The translations under genes were made by a program, and so were the position numbers. Positions 30,805 through 38,851 of a DNA stretch of 64,000 bases are shown piece after piece. How positions within the stretch are numbered: the stretch's first letter is position 1; each line of letters starts with the position of its first letter. Source of the DNA: Mesorhizobium loti (GTDB lineage: Bacteria; Pseudomonadota; Alphaproteobacteria; Rhizobiales; Rhizobiaceae). The stretch covers positions 1,074,347-1,138,346 of the forward strand of contig NZ_QGGH01000001.1 in assembly GCF_003148495.1 (NCBI RefSeq). The letters run 5' to 3'. The notes below the pieces were generated by a model that was not told the DNA's origin, made no database searches, and worked only from the letters and a program-made list of their open reading frames with translations.

Positions 30805-31100
30805 TCAATGCTGCGACCCTTCTCACCATCGTTCTGATCGCCGGCGTTACCTATCTGACCCGGATCGGCGGCTACGTCGTGTTGCGCAACCGCACGCTCA
30901 GCGCCCGCGCCGCGGCGGTGATGGAGGCGGCGCCCGGCTGCGTGCTGATCTCGGTGATCGCGCCGGCCTTCGTGTCGCGGAATCCGGCCGATCTTCTGGC
31001 TCTGGCCATCACTTTTGTTGCTGCCACACGGCTTTCCATGCTGCCGACCGTGCTGATCGGGGTCGCTTCGGCGGGCCTTTTAAGACATCTGATCGGCTAG
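30801..31100 (+). CDS. azlD: AzlD branched-chain amino acid exporter, small subunit
   Basis: A 99-residue protein with three to four membrane segments and the AzlD pattern TYLTRIGGYVVLRNRTLSARAAAVMEAAPGCVLISVIAPAF. The overlap with azlC indicates one operon and a joint complex in the inner membrane. A bidirectional terminator follows eight bases after its stop. Confidence 0.92.
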   Translation: MINAATLLTIVLIAGVTYLTRIGGYVVLRNRTLSARAAAVMEAAPGCVLISVIAPAFVSRNPADLLALAITFVAATRLSMLPTVLIGVASAGLLRHLIG

Positions 31101-31107
31101 AACGAAA

Positions 31108-31133
31108 AAAGGCAGGCGCGAACGCCTGCCTTT
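31108..31133. terminator. Bidirectional terminator between azlD and the azoreductase gene
   Basis: AAAGGCAGGCG (31108-31118), loop CGAA and CGCCTGCCTTT (31123-31133) form a symmetrical hairpin. It has an A-run on one side and a short T-run on the other, between convergent genes. Confidence 0.88.
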
Positions 31134-31156
31134 CGATGCGGATGAACTTTGGCGCC

Positions 31157-31792
31157 TTATGCGGCTGCTGCAACATCGCGGCTGGCTGCCACCACGGCAT
31201 CGACCTTGGCGGTCGCCTTGGCGAGCGCTGCGGTCACCGCGTCAGGGCCCATGCCGACGCCTTCGATGCGGATGACGTCGACATCGGTCATGCCGAGGAA
31301 GCCGAGCACGCCGCGCAGGTAGGGAATGGCGTGATCGAACTGTACGGCAGCGCCTTCCGAATAGATGCCGCCGGAAGCCAGCACGATATAGACCTTCTTG
31401 CCGGTGACGAGGCCCTTGGGGCCGTTCTCGCCATAGGCAAAGCTCTTGCCGGAACGGGCGATGTGATCGACCCAGGACTTCAGCGTCGAAGAGATGTTGA
31501 AGTTGATGAAGCCGGTGGCGAGGATCACCGTATCAGCGGCGAACAGTTCGTCGAGCGCGACGTCGGAGACGCCGACGACTTCAGCCTGGCGGGGCGTGCG
31601 GGCTTCGACAGGCGTGTAGATGCCGCTGGCATAATCGGCGTCGATATGCGGCAGCGGGTTGGCGACGAGGTCGCGCACGACAAGCGTGTTCGACGGGTCG
31701 GCGGCAAGCAGCTTCTCGGCGAATTCGGTGGCGATGCGGGTTGAGTGCGAGGCAGCGCCGCGCGGGCTCGACGTTACAAGAAGAATGGACAT
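31157..31792 (-). CDS. azoR: FMN-dependent NADH-azoreductase
   Basis: A 211-residue flavodoxin-fold quinone/azo reductase. The FMN phosphate loop is VTSSPRGAASHSTRIATEF; further marks are ATGFINFNISSTLKSWVDHIARSGKSFAY and LASGGIYSEGA, all typical of AzoR. It reduces quinones or azo compounds by two electrons in the cytoplasm. The start at 31792 gives MSILLVTSSPRG. It diverges from a LysR gene 109 bases away, which is the likely regulator and may respond to quinone-type electrophiles. Confidence 0.93.
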   Translation of the reverse strand: MSILLVTSSPRGAASHSTRIATEFAEKLLAADPSNTLVVRDLVANPLPHIDADYASGIYTPVEARTPRQAEVVGVSDVALDELFAADTVILATGFINFNISSTLKSWVDHIARSGKSFAYGENGPKGLVTGKKVYIVLASGGIYSEGAAVQFDHAIPYLRGVLGFLGMTDVDVIRIEGVGMGPDAVTAALAKATAKVDAVVAASRDVAAAA

Positions 31793-31901
31793 AGCGGGTC
31801 TCTCCAGTGGAATTGAATTGTCCCGCCACATATGGGGCTATCGACCCATTCGATAAACTGGTATATTTTCTATACGATCCATCAACAAAATAGATACAGC
31901 A

Positions 31902-32858
31902 ATGCAGCCGAACCCGACGCTCGACCAACTTCAGATATTTGTGACGGTCGCTGAAGCCGGCAGTTTCTCGGCCGCCGGCCGCAAGCTCAACCGGGCGCAG
32001 TCCGTTATCAGCTATGGCATCGCCAATCTCGAGGCGCAGCTTGGACTGAAGCTGTTCGAGCGCGAGGGCACGCGCGAGCCGCAACTGACCGAGATCGGCC
32101 GGGCGATGCTGGAGGACGCGCGGCGCATGGTCGGCGTGCTGCAGCGCATGCGCTCGCGGGTCGATGGCCACCATCACGGGCTGGAGGCGGAAGTGGCGCT
32201 GTCGGTCGATGCGTCGCTGCCTTCGCCGGTGCTGGTGCGGGTGCTGAAGGCATTCGAGGCGCAGTTTCCGACAGTGATGCTGCGCCTGCATATCGGCTCG
32301 CTCGGCCTTATCCCGGATCACGTCGTCAACGGACAGGCCGATCTCGGCATTGGCGGCTTGCTGGGCGAGGTCGACGTGCATCTTGTGCGCATCGGCTTCA
32401 TGTCGATCGTGCTGGCTGCCGCGCCCAGCCATCCGCTGGCGCTGCTGCCGAAGCCGGTGGCGCTCGAGGATGCGCGTGAACACACCCAGCTCGTCGTCAC
32501 CGACCAGTCCGAGCGTACCAAGGGACGCGACTTCGGTGTCTTCGCCTACCGCACCTGGCGGCTGACGGATGTGCGCACCAAGCATATTCTGATGCGCGAG
32601 GGGCTGGGCTGGGGCGGGCTGCCGCGCTGGCTGATATCAGACGATCTGGCGAGCGGCCGGCTGGTGGAAATCGACCTCGAGTCCTTCAGGGAGGTGAGTT
32701 CGCCCCTGTTTGCGATGCATCGCAACGACCGCAGCCCGAAGCCAGCGGCGGCCTGGCTGATCGACCAATTCAAGCGCCAACTCGGCTGCTTCAACGAGTT
32801 CGAGCCGGGCGAGGTGCCTGAAGAGGAGCTGGAGACAGCCCATCGATCAGCGCCATGA
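31902..32858 (+). CDS. LysR-family regulator divergent from azoR
   Basis: A 318-residue LysR protein (LDQLQIFVTVAEAGSFSAAGRKLNRAQSVISYGIANLEAQLGLKLF in the helix-turn-helix region). The AT-rich shared upstream region (TATATTTTCTATACGATCC, near 31861) is the likely binding site. Its last 68 bases overlap the end of the convergent tetR gene, so the two C-termini are encoded on opposite strands of the same DNA. Confidence 0.92.
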   Translation: MQPNPTLDQLQIFVTVAEAGSFSAAGRKLNRAQSVISYGIANLEAQLGLKLFEREGTREPQLTEIGRAMLEDARRMVGVLQRMRSRVDGHHHGLEAEVALSVDASLPSPVLVRVLKAFEAQFPTVMLRLHIGSLGLIPDHVVNGQADLGIGGLLGEVDVHLVRIGFMSIVLAAAPSHPLALLPKPVALEDAREHTQLVVTDQSERTKGRDFGVFAYRTWRLTDVRTKHILMREGLGWGGLPRWLISDDLASGRLVEIDLESFREVSSPLFAMHRNDRSPKPAAAWLIDQFKRQLGCFNEFEPGEVPEEELETAHRSAP

Positions 32859-33417
32859 GAACAGTGCGATAATCCTGCGCTGAGGCGCCGGCCTCGATCG
32901 CCAGGGCGGCGCGGTCGAAGGCTGCGCCGAGCAGCGCGGTCAGCGCTTCCGCCGGCAATCTCGTCATCGCCTGCGCCCGCATTGCCGCGACCAGCCCTTC
33001 GCGCAGCGAGCGGTTGCCGTGGCGGTTGTCGATCGCGTCCATTGCGGGGCGTCCAAGCACGGCCGGGCCATCGAGCAGCAACAGCCGCGTGCGGCCGGGT
33101 GCGCGCATGGCGGCGAGATAGGCATCTGAGCCGGCAATCAGTGCTTCGCGCGCATCGAGCGAGGGCGGCGAGGCGCGCTCGATCTCTTCGGCGACCGCTG
33201 CCGCCTCCTGCTCGACCACGGCTGCAAACAGCGCCTGCTTGTCGGCAAAATGGTGATAGAGCGCACCGCGCGTCACGCCGGCGGCGGCAGCGATCTCCGG
33301 CGTGCCGGTCTCGGCATAGGATTTTTCCGTAAACAGCTTTCGTGCCGCGGCAATCAGGTCGGCGCGCGTCGCTTCGGTGCGGTCGCGGTTGGAACGGCGT
33401 GTGGTTTCCTGTTGCAT
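32791..33417 (-). CDS. TetR-family repressor
   Basis: A 208-residue TetR protein: N-terminal helix-turn-helix with RADLIAAARKLFTEKSYAETGTPEIAAAAGVTRGALYHHFADKQALFAAV, then a helical ligand domain. The C-terminus is Pro/Ala-rich. Its start codon lies directly against two tandem operator-like dyads shared with the divergent VOC-protein gene, so it is expected to repress itself and that gene. The ligand is unknown. Confidence 0.92.
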   Translation of the reverse strand: MQQETTRRSNRDRTEATRADLIAAARKLFTEKSYAETGTPEIAAAAGVTRGALYHHFADKQALFAAVVEQEAAAVAEEIERASPPSLDAREALIAGSDAYLAAMRAPGRTRLLLLDGPAVLGRPAMDAIDNRHGNRSLREGLVAAMRAQAMTRLPAEALTALLGAAFDRAALAIEAGASAQDYRTVLMALIDGLSPAPLQAPRPARTR

Positions 33418-33467
33418 ACATGCAGCCTGTATGTTAATTCAATCTACATGCAGACTGTATGTTAATT
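33418..33467. promoter_or_regulatory. Two tandem operators between tetR and the VOC gene
   Basis: ACATGCAGCCTGTATGT (33418-33434) and ACATGCAGACTGTATGT (33446-33462) are near-perfect dyads, each followed by TAATT and spaced 28 bases apart. They lie on the first bases upstream of tetR and just before the VOC gene's ribosome site. Confidence 0.8.
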
Positions 33468-33483
33468 GACGGGAGAAGGAAAG

Positions 33484-33909
33484 ATGAAGACCACGAGCTA
33501 CTACCCGGTGCTGATGACGGGCGACGTCGCCGGCACGACGGCGTTCTATGTCGAGCATTTCGGTTTCCAGCCGCTGTTTACGAGCGACTGGTATGTGCAT
33601 CTGCAATCGGTGGACAACAAACGCGTCAATCTGGGCATCGTCCAGGGCGACCATGAGACTATCCCGGAAGAGGGGCGGGGCCGCACCTCGGGCCTGCTGA
33701 TCAATTTCGAGGTTCGCGACCCGGACGCGGTCTATAAGCGTGTCGTCGCTGCCGGCTTGCCGATCCTGCGTTCGCTGCGCGACGAGCCCTTCGGCCAGCG
33801 CCATTTCATCACCAAAGACCCCAATGGCGTGCTGATCGACGTCATCAAGCCGATCCCGCCGAGCGAGGCGTTTCTGGCGCAGTATGCAGAGGGAGCGGCG
33901 GGAGCCTGA
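33484..33909 (+). CDS. VOC-superfamily (glyoxalase/bleomycin-resistance fold) protein
   Basis: A 141-residue protein with the paired beta-alpha-beta modules of the VOC fold ([27 protein letters not shown]; then [53 protein letters not shown]). Members are lyases, dioxygenases or antibiotic-binding proteins. The RHF, DPNG and D residues near the C-terminus are typical of metal-binding members. GGGAGAAGGA precedes the ATG. Control by the divergent TetR suggests induction by a toxic compound. Confidence 0.88.
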   Translation: MKTTSYYPVLMTGDVAGTTAFYVEHFGFQPLFTSDWYVHLQSVDNKRVNLGIVQGDHETIPEEGRGRTSGLLINFEVRDPDAVYKRVVAAGLPILRSLRDEPFGQRHFITKDPNGVLIDVIKPIPPSEAFLAQYAEGAAGA

Positions 33910-33918
33910 GCGCCCGCC

Positions 33919-34869
33919 TCAGCCAGCCCTTGCCACCGGCGTCACCGTCACCTGGCTGACGCCGGTGCGGCGCACGACGGTGCACAGCGTCTCGCGGCCG
34001 ATGCGTTCGGCGTCGAGCATGCGCACGAGGTCGTCGACGCCGGTGACAGGACGGCCGTCGATGGCGGCGATGATGTCGCCTTCCTTCAGGCCGGCCTTGG
34101 CCGCCGGGCCATCCTTCTCGACGCTGCGCAGCCGCACTGCGGTGCTGGTCGAGACCTGCGATAACAAGGCCGCGCGGCGCGGCAGATTGGTGGTGTCGGC
34201 CGAGACGCCGATGAAGGCGCGGCGCACGCGGCCGAAGCGGATGATCTCCGAAATGACGAAGTTGGCGGTGTTGGAGGCGACCGCGAAAGCGATGCCTTGC
34301 GCGCCGTGGATCATGGCGGTGTTGACGCCAATGACCTCGCCCGCCGACGACACCAGCGGCCCGCCGGAATTGCCGGGGTTGAGCGCCGCGTCGGTCTGGA
34401 TGACGTCGTCGATCAGCCGGCCGGTGGAGGCGCGCATAGAGCGGCCAAGCGCCGAGACGACGCCAGAGGTGACGGTCCATTCGAAGCCGAGCGGATTGCC
34501 GATGGCAATGGCGATCTGGCCGCGCCGCAGCCGCTTGGAATCGCCCAGCGGCGCGACGTCGGCAAAGCTGCCATCGGCGCGCACCAGCGCGATGTCGGTG
34601 TCGGGGTCGCGGCCCAGCACGCGGCCTTCGCTGGACGACCCGTCCGGCATCGAGACGCGCACTGTCCTGGCGTCGCCGACGACATGGAAATTGGTGACGA
34701 CCAGCCCGTCCGGCGCGATGACGAAGCCGGAACCATGGCCGCCCTGACCGCCGACGCGCTCGATGCGGCAGACGGCCGGGCCGATGCGGTCGACGGCGTC
34801 TGCAACGGTCGTCGAATAGGCGTCGAGCAACGTGTCATCAGTTTGGAATTTGGTGGCGGCGAGGGCCAT
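33919..34869 (-). CDS. HtrA/DegP-like serine protease without signal peptide
   Basis: A 316-residue S1C protease. The trypsin-like domain has the full triad: His62 in TNFHVVG, Asp92 in DTDIAL and Ser168 in NPGNSGGPL. A single PDZ domain follows (from about residue 225, SVEKDGPAAKAGLKEGDIIAAIDGRPV). There is no signal peptide or membrane anchor, which is unusual for HtrA proteins and points to the cytoplasm. GGGAG precedes the ATG. It diverges across 168 bases from a paralogue that has lost all three catalytic residues. Confidence 0.92.
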   Translation of the reverse strand: MALAATKFQTDDTLLDAYSTTVADAVDRIGPAVCRIERVGGQGGHGSGFVIAPDGLVVTNFHVVGDARTVRVSMPDGSSSEGRVLGRDPDTDIALVRADGSFADVAPLGDSKRLRRGQIAIAIGNPLGFEWTVTSGVVSALGRSMRASTGRLIDDVIQTDAALNPGNSGGPLVSSAGEVIGVNTAMIHGAQGIAFAVASNTANFVISEIIRFGRVRRAFIGVSADTTNLPRRAALLSQVSTSTAVRLRSVEKDGPAAKAGLKEGDIIAAIDGRPVTGVDDLVRMLDAERIGRETLCTVVRRTGVSQVTVTPVARAG

Positions 34870-35037
34870 GATCAGGCTCCCTGTTTTCAGGCGAAAGGAT
34901 GACTATATGTGCGGAGCGGGCCGAACCGTCGCGACCTGACCAGATGGCCAGTCAAACCAGCAACTAGCCGTCAGGCGAGTACCTCCGGGCGCGCTGTCGA
35001 GCGATATCTGGGGCATGGATGAACCCAGGAGATATTC

Positions 35038-35910
35038 ATGAGCGACTTCAATCTGAATGCATTTTCCGACGCCATCGCCGATCTCGCGGCACAAGCGGCT
35101 CCGGCAACGGCGAGTTTCGCCACGCATCATCACCGCACGGCAAGCGCCTTTCACTGGCGTGACGGCTATTTCGTCACCGCCGAAGAGGCCGTCGAGGCCG
35201 GCGAGGAGATCGAGCTGGTGCTGGCCTCGGGCGAGACCGTGAAGGCCGAACTGATCGGCCGCGATCCGTCGACCGGCGTTGCCCTGCTGAAGCCGGCGGG
35301 GGCCGTCAGCGCCGTGCCGTTGGCCATGGCCGATGCAGTGCGGCCGGGCAACATCGCCATCGCCATCGGCAACAGCCAGGGCTCGGCTCTGGCCGTGTCG
35401 GGTTCGGTCGGCGAAGTCGGTCCGGCCTGGCGCTCGATGCGCGGCGGCACCATCGACCGGCGCATCAATCTTGCCGTCGGCGCCGGCGGCCGTTTCGAAG
35501 GCGGTCCGGTGCTCGATGCCAAGGGCGCACTGATCGGCATGCTGTTGTTCGGACCGCGCCACCGGGCGCTGGTCATGCCTTACGAGACGATCGAGCGGGC
35601 GGTCGCGACCCTGCGTGAGAAAGGCCATGTCGCGCGCGGTTATCTCGGCGCCGGCCTGCATCCGGTACGCGATCGCGATGCGCAGGGCGCGATGGTGATG
35701 AGCCTCGACGACGATGGTCCCGCCAAGGCCGCCGGTCTCTCACTTGGCGACATCATCATGGCGTGGAACGGCGAGGCCGTGCATGGTCCGCGCGACCTGA
35801 TCCGCAGGCTTGGACCCGACAGCGCCGGCGCTTCGGTGACGCTGGGCGTGGTGCGCGGCGGCGAACAGCGCGATGTCGCGCTGACAATCGGCGAAAAGCC
35901 GCTGAGCTGA
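35038..35910 (+). CDS. Catalytically dead HtrA-like protein with PDZ domain (pseudoprotease)
   Basis: A 290-residue protein that aligns along its length with the divergent protease but lacks the triad. By motif alignment His is replaced by Glu50 (FVTAEEAV), Asp by Gly80 (RDPSTGVALL) and Ser by Glu154 (GRFEGGPV). The fold-keeping residues (IAIAIGNSQG, GGPVLDAKGALIGML) and the PDZ domain (DDDGPAKAAGLSLGDIIMAWNGEAV) are kept. It may present substrates to, or regulate, the active partner. AGGAGA precedes the ATG. Eight bases separate it from the LuxR-type gene, so they form an operon. Confidence 0.88.
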   Translation: MSDFNLNAFSDAIADLAAQAAPATASFATHHHRTASAFHWRDGYFVTAEEAVEAGEEIELVLASGETVKAELIGRDPSTGVALLKPAGAVSAVPLAMADAVRPGNIAIAIGNSQGSALAVSGSVGEVGPAWRSMRGGTIDRRINLAVGAGGRFEGGPVLDAKGALIGMLLFGPRHRALVMPYETIERAVATLREKGHVARGYLGAGLHPVRDRDAQGAMVMSLDDDGPAKAAGLSLGDIIMAWNGEAVHGPRDLIRRLGPDSAGASVTLGVVRGGEQRDVALTIGEKPLS

Positions 35911-35918
35911 GGTGATCG

Positions 35919-36545
35919 ATGGACACGCTCACCAGCGACCGGATCATGCATGACGGTGCCGTCTCGCGGCGGCTGGTGGTGCTGATTGCGCTTGGCGATG
36001 CGGAGCGCGCCGAGCGCCTGGCTACCTCGCTTGCCGCCAGCGATGACCTGCTGCCGGTCGTGGCCGGCAGAGCCGATGTCGCCATCGTTGACGACCGGAG
36101 CGGTGAGGCGGTGCCGGCCGCCATTCCAAGGGTGCTGCTGTCGGGACGCGGCGACGAGCGGCCCACCGGTGAGGTGTTGGCCGTCATGGCGGCGGGCGCG
36201 GACGATTTGTTGATCGCCGCAGCAGTGCGGCTGGCTGCGGCCGGCTATCGCGTATCGAACGATGGCAGAAGCGGGCGCCATGAGCATTTCCATGCCGGTG
36301 ATGGCGAGCCGTTCGAGGAGGAAACCCCCGACGAGCATGCTGTCCGGCCTTCGCTGTCGCCGCGCGAAGCGGAAGTGCTGGCGCTGCTGGCTGAGGGCGC
36401 TCCCAACAAGGTGATCGCGCGGCGCCTCAACATCTCCGTGCACACGGCGAAGTTCCACGTCGCCGCAATCCTGATCAAGCTCGGTGCGGCCAACCGCACC
36501 GACGCGATCGCCATTGCGATGCGGCAGGGGTTGGTGCTGGTTTAG
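35919..36545 (+). CDS. LuxR/NarL-type regulator with degenerate receiver-like N-terminus
   Basis: A 208-residue protein. The C-terminus is a clear LuxR-type helix-turn-helix (LSPREAEVLALLAEGAPNKVIARRLNISVHTAKFHVAAILIKLGAANRTDAI). The N-terminal 110 residues run like a receiver domain (ADVAIVDD could hold the phosphorylated Asp). However, the usual acidic pair and the conserved lysine are missing, so normal phosphorylation is doubtful. GAGGTGATCG precedes the ATG. Joined to the pseudoprotease gene, it suggests a control circuit read out by the protease pair. Confidence 0.88.
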   Translation: MDTLTSDRIMHDGAVSRRLVVLIALGDAERAERLATSLAASDDLLPVVAGRADVAIVDDRSGEAVPAAIPRVLLSGRGDERPTGEVLAVMAAGADDLLIAAAVRLAAAGYRVSNDGRSGRHEHFHAGDGEPFEEETPDEHAVRPSLSPREAEVLALLAEGAPNKVIARRLNISVHTAKFHVAAILIKLGAANRTDAIAIAMRQGLVLV

Positions 36546-36588
36546 GAACGACGTGTCCGGCAGTTTTTGGCGATCATTGGAAGAGTCA

Positions 36589-36768
36589 GCGCCGCCCCTC
36601 ATCCGCCTGCCAGCACCTTCTCCCCGTATAGTGACGGGGAGAAGGGAGATAGCCGCGCCGCTGGCGCTTGCTCTGCAATATTGATGATTGGCGAAATCAT
36701 CGGCACAGCCTCTTTCTCCCCGTCACTATACGGGGAGAAATGCCCGGCAGGGCAATGAGGGGCGGCGC
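36589..36768. repeat. 180-bp inverted-repeat element with paired hairpin arms
   Basis: The ends GCGCCGCCCCTCAT (36589-36602) and ATGAGGGGCGGCGC (36755-36768) are exact inverted repeats. Inside each end is a hairpin built on TTCTCCCCGT/ACGGGGAGAA (36618-36643 and 36714-36739), and the two 26-base arms are exact reverse complements of each other. The centre is unique and AT-richer. It looks like a small non-coding mobile or dispersed repeat, and it replaces whatever followed the VapB gene. Confidence 0.8.
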
Positions 36769-36790
36769 GACGCTGAGGTTGAGATATGCA

Positions 36791-37072
36791 TCATCTGGTC
36801 GGGATCCCGAGTTCGTCGTAGCCGAGTATCTCGTCCTCCGTCATCGGGTGGTCTCTCACAGGTATCTGGCCTGCTTGCTCTGAAATTTCCATAAGCCTCA
36901 CGATCAGGTCAGACTCGTTTTGCTGAGAAGTCAGGTTTTCGCGAGCAATTTCGTTTTCGAGGCTCTGCCGGATCGCTTCCGTCACGGACACGCCACGGCT
37001 CATGGCGAGTTCTCGGGCCAGCCGCTCCACTTCGACATTCTTAATCAACAAAGCCATTTGGTGATCTGCCAT
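36791..37072 (-). CDS. VapB-like antitoxin (PSK/Rv0623 type), orphan
   Basis: A 93-residue protein. ALLIKNVEVERLARELAMSRGVSVTEAIRQSLENEI is the usual ribbon-helix-helix-like N-terminus of VapB antitoxins of the PSK transcription factor group. The C-terminal part would bind a PIN-domain VapC toxin. The start may be 37072 or the methionine five codons inside (37057). No vapC follows: 22 bases after the stop the inverted-repeat element begins, then the LuxR-type gene. The antitoxin is therefore orphaned, or the toxin was lost. Confidence 0.75.
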   Translation of the reverse strand: MADHQMALLIKNVEVERLARELAMSRGVSVTEAIRQSLENEIARENLTSQQNESDLIVRLMEISEQAGQIPVRDHPMTEDEILGYDELGIPTR

Positions 37073-37237
37073 CCGGTGTGGGAATTATATGCCAAATCGG
37101 TTGTGACGCCACGTCGTTTGCAGCCGGCAAGACACGGGACCCTCCGCAACGTCACCATAGCTTCCGCCTCAAGCTCTTGTATCCGGCAGCGCCACAGGCA
37201 AGGATTGCGCAACGAGATAAAGCCATTGGAGGGAAAA

Positions 37238-38104
37238 ATGTCGCTCAAGGGAAAGACGCTGTTCATCTCCGGCGGGTCGCGCGGCATCGGGCTGGCGATC
37301 GCGCTGCGTGCGGCACGCGACGGCGCCAATGTGACGATCGCCGCCAAGACCGCCGAGCCGCATCCGAAGCTGCCGGGCACGATCTATACGGCGGCCGAAG
37401 AGATCGAGCAGGCCGGCGGCAAGGCGCTGCCCGTGCTGTGCGACATCCGTGAGGAGGCACAGGTGGCCGAGGCGGTCGCCAGGACCGTGGAAAAGTTCGG
37501 CGGCATCGACATCTGCGTCAACAATGCCAGCGCCATCCAGCTCACCGGCACGCTGGAAACCGACATGAAGCGCTACGACCTGATGCATCAGATCAACACG
37601 CGCGGCACCTTCCTGGTATCCAAAATGTGTATCCCGCACCTGAAGTTGGCTGCAAATCCTCACATCCTGAATCTGGCGCCGCCGCTCGACATGAAGGCCA
37701 AGTGGTTCAAGAACCACGTCGCCTACACCATGGCCAAGTTCGGCATGTCGATGTGCACGCTGGGCATGAGCGCCGAGTTCGCCAAGGACGGCATCGCGGT
37801 CAATTCGCTGTGGCCGATTTCGACCATCGATACGGCGGCGGTGCGCAATCTGCTCGGCGGCGCGACGGTGGCGGCGATGAGCCGATTGCCCGACATCATG
37901 GCCGATGCCGCGCACGCCATCTTCATGCGGCGGGCGCGCGAGGCATCAGGCAATTTCTACATCGACGAGGAGGTTCTGCGCGCCGAGGGCGTCAGCGACT
38001 TTTCGGTCTATGCGCCTGATGCGACCGGGCCTTTGGCCGGCGATTTTTTTGTCCCCGATGAGGTGTTTGCGCGGACGGACAGCAAGATCAAGAATATCTA
38101 CTGA
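37238..38104 (+). CDS. SDR-family oxidoreductase (HSDL2-like)
   Basis: A 288-residue short-chain dehydrogenase. The cofactor loop is FISGGSRGIGLAIALRAARDGANVTIAAKTAEPHPKLPGTI, with the Lys/Thr insert typical of the HSDL2-like group. NNASAIQLTGT and the catalytic YTMAKFGMS follow. TTGGAGGG precedes the ATG. The substrate is unknown; HSDL2 relatives are linked to fatty-acyl metabolism. Its stop overlaps the end of a decayed antitoxin frame on the other strand. Confidence 0.9.
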   Translation: MSLKGKTLFISGGSRGIGLAIALRAARDGANVTIAAKTAEPHPKLPGTIYTAAEEIEQAGGKALPVLCDIREEAQVAEAVARTVEKFGGIDICVNNASAIQLTGTLETDMKRYDLMHQINTRGTFLVSKMCIPHLKLAANPHILNLAPPLDMKAKWFKNHVAYTMAKFGMSMCTLGMSAEFAKDGIAVNSLWPISTIDTAAVRNLLGGATVAAMSRLPDIMADAAHAIFMRRAREASGNFYIDEEVLRAEGVSDFSVYAPDATGPLAGDFFVPDEVFARTDSKIKNIY

Positions 38105-38234
38105 CGAGGATCGAGCCGCCGGCGGTTTGTTTCGATAAGTAGGTCGAAGTCGAACAGCTCCGGCTCGCCGATTCATCGCCCTCGTCGATTGCCTGACGAA
38201 GTCGATCGAGCCTTGAAAGATCGTCCTCTTCCAT
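38098..38234 (-). pseudogene. Truncated, frameshifted ParD-like antitoxin remnant
   Basis: From the ATG at 38234 the frame reads MEEDDLSRLDRLRQAIDEGD, like the middle of ParD antitoxins. It then continues in another frame as EPELFDFDLLIETNRRRLD to a TAG at 38098-38100. Restoring one G near 38166 would join the halves. The DNA-binding N-terminal part is missing. No ParE toxin is present. The match is by pattern only. Confidence 0.45.
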
Positions 38235-38239
38235 TGGTG

Positions 38240-38755
38240 TTACGCCTCGTCCTTCTTGCCTTTGCTCAGACCCATCAGCCGGTCGATATAGGCGAGCATG
38301 AGGGCCGAGACGACGAAGGCGAGGTGGATGATGGTCAGCCACATCAACTGGTCGGTCGTGTAGGACGACGAGTTCAGGAACACCTGCAGCAGGTGGATCG
38401 ACGAGATGGCGACGATGGTCGAGGCGACCTTGACCTTCAGCGAGCCGACATCGATCGTGCCCAGCCAGTGCACGCCGCCGTCCTAGTCGTCAAAGCGGCT
38501 GACGAAGTTCTCGTAGCCCGAGATGATGACCATCACCACCAGCGAGGCAACCAGGGCGGCATCGATCAGCCCGAGCATCTTCAGGATGGTGTCGGTGTCG
38601 CCGAGCGTGAAGGCCACGGTGACGAACTCGTAGAGCTTCTTGCCGAAGGACAGCGCATAGATGGCCAGTGCCACGCCCAGCCCGAGATAGAAGACGACGA
38701 GCAGCCAGCGCGAGGCGAGAATGATCGATTCGATGGCGAGTTCGAGACGCTTCAT
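38240..38755 (-). pseudogene. yqhA: yqhA-family membrane protein gene with in-frame amber codon
   Basis: The whole frame (172 codons) encodes a YqhA/UPF0114-type protein with several membrane segments. The first part is MKRLELAIESIILASRWLLV to GYENFVSRFDD. A TAG follows at 38483-38485, and the same frame then continues as DGGVHWLGTIDVGSLKVKVA to GLSKGKKDEA. Both sides match consecutive parts of the family, and together they have the normal length. A GTG four codons after the stop could restart translation, but no strong ribosome site is seen. The change needs one base, so a sequencing error is possible. Confidence 0.8.
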
Positions 38756-38817
38756 GAAGTGGTTCCGGTTGGTTCTCAGTCGGGCCGTATCTCCTTCAGG
38801 TCGCCACTGTTTGCAAG

Positions 38818-38851
38818 ACAAAAAACCCCGCCGGAGAGGGTCCGGCGGGGC
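38818..38851 (-). terminator. Intrinsic terminator for the OmpA-family gene
   Basis: Read on the minus strand, AGCCCCGCCGGA, a short loop and TCCGGCGGGGT are followed by a run of Ts (38819-38825). It lies about 200 bases after the stop of the OmpA-family gene. Confidence 0.8.
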
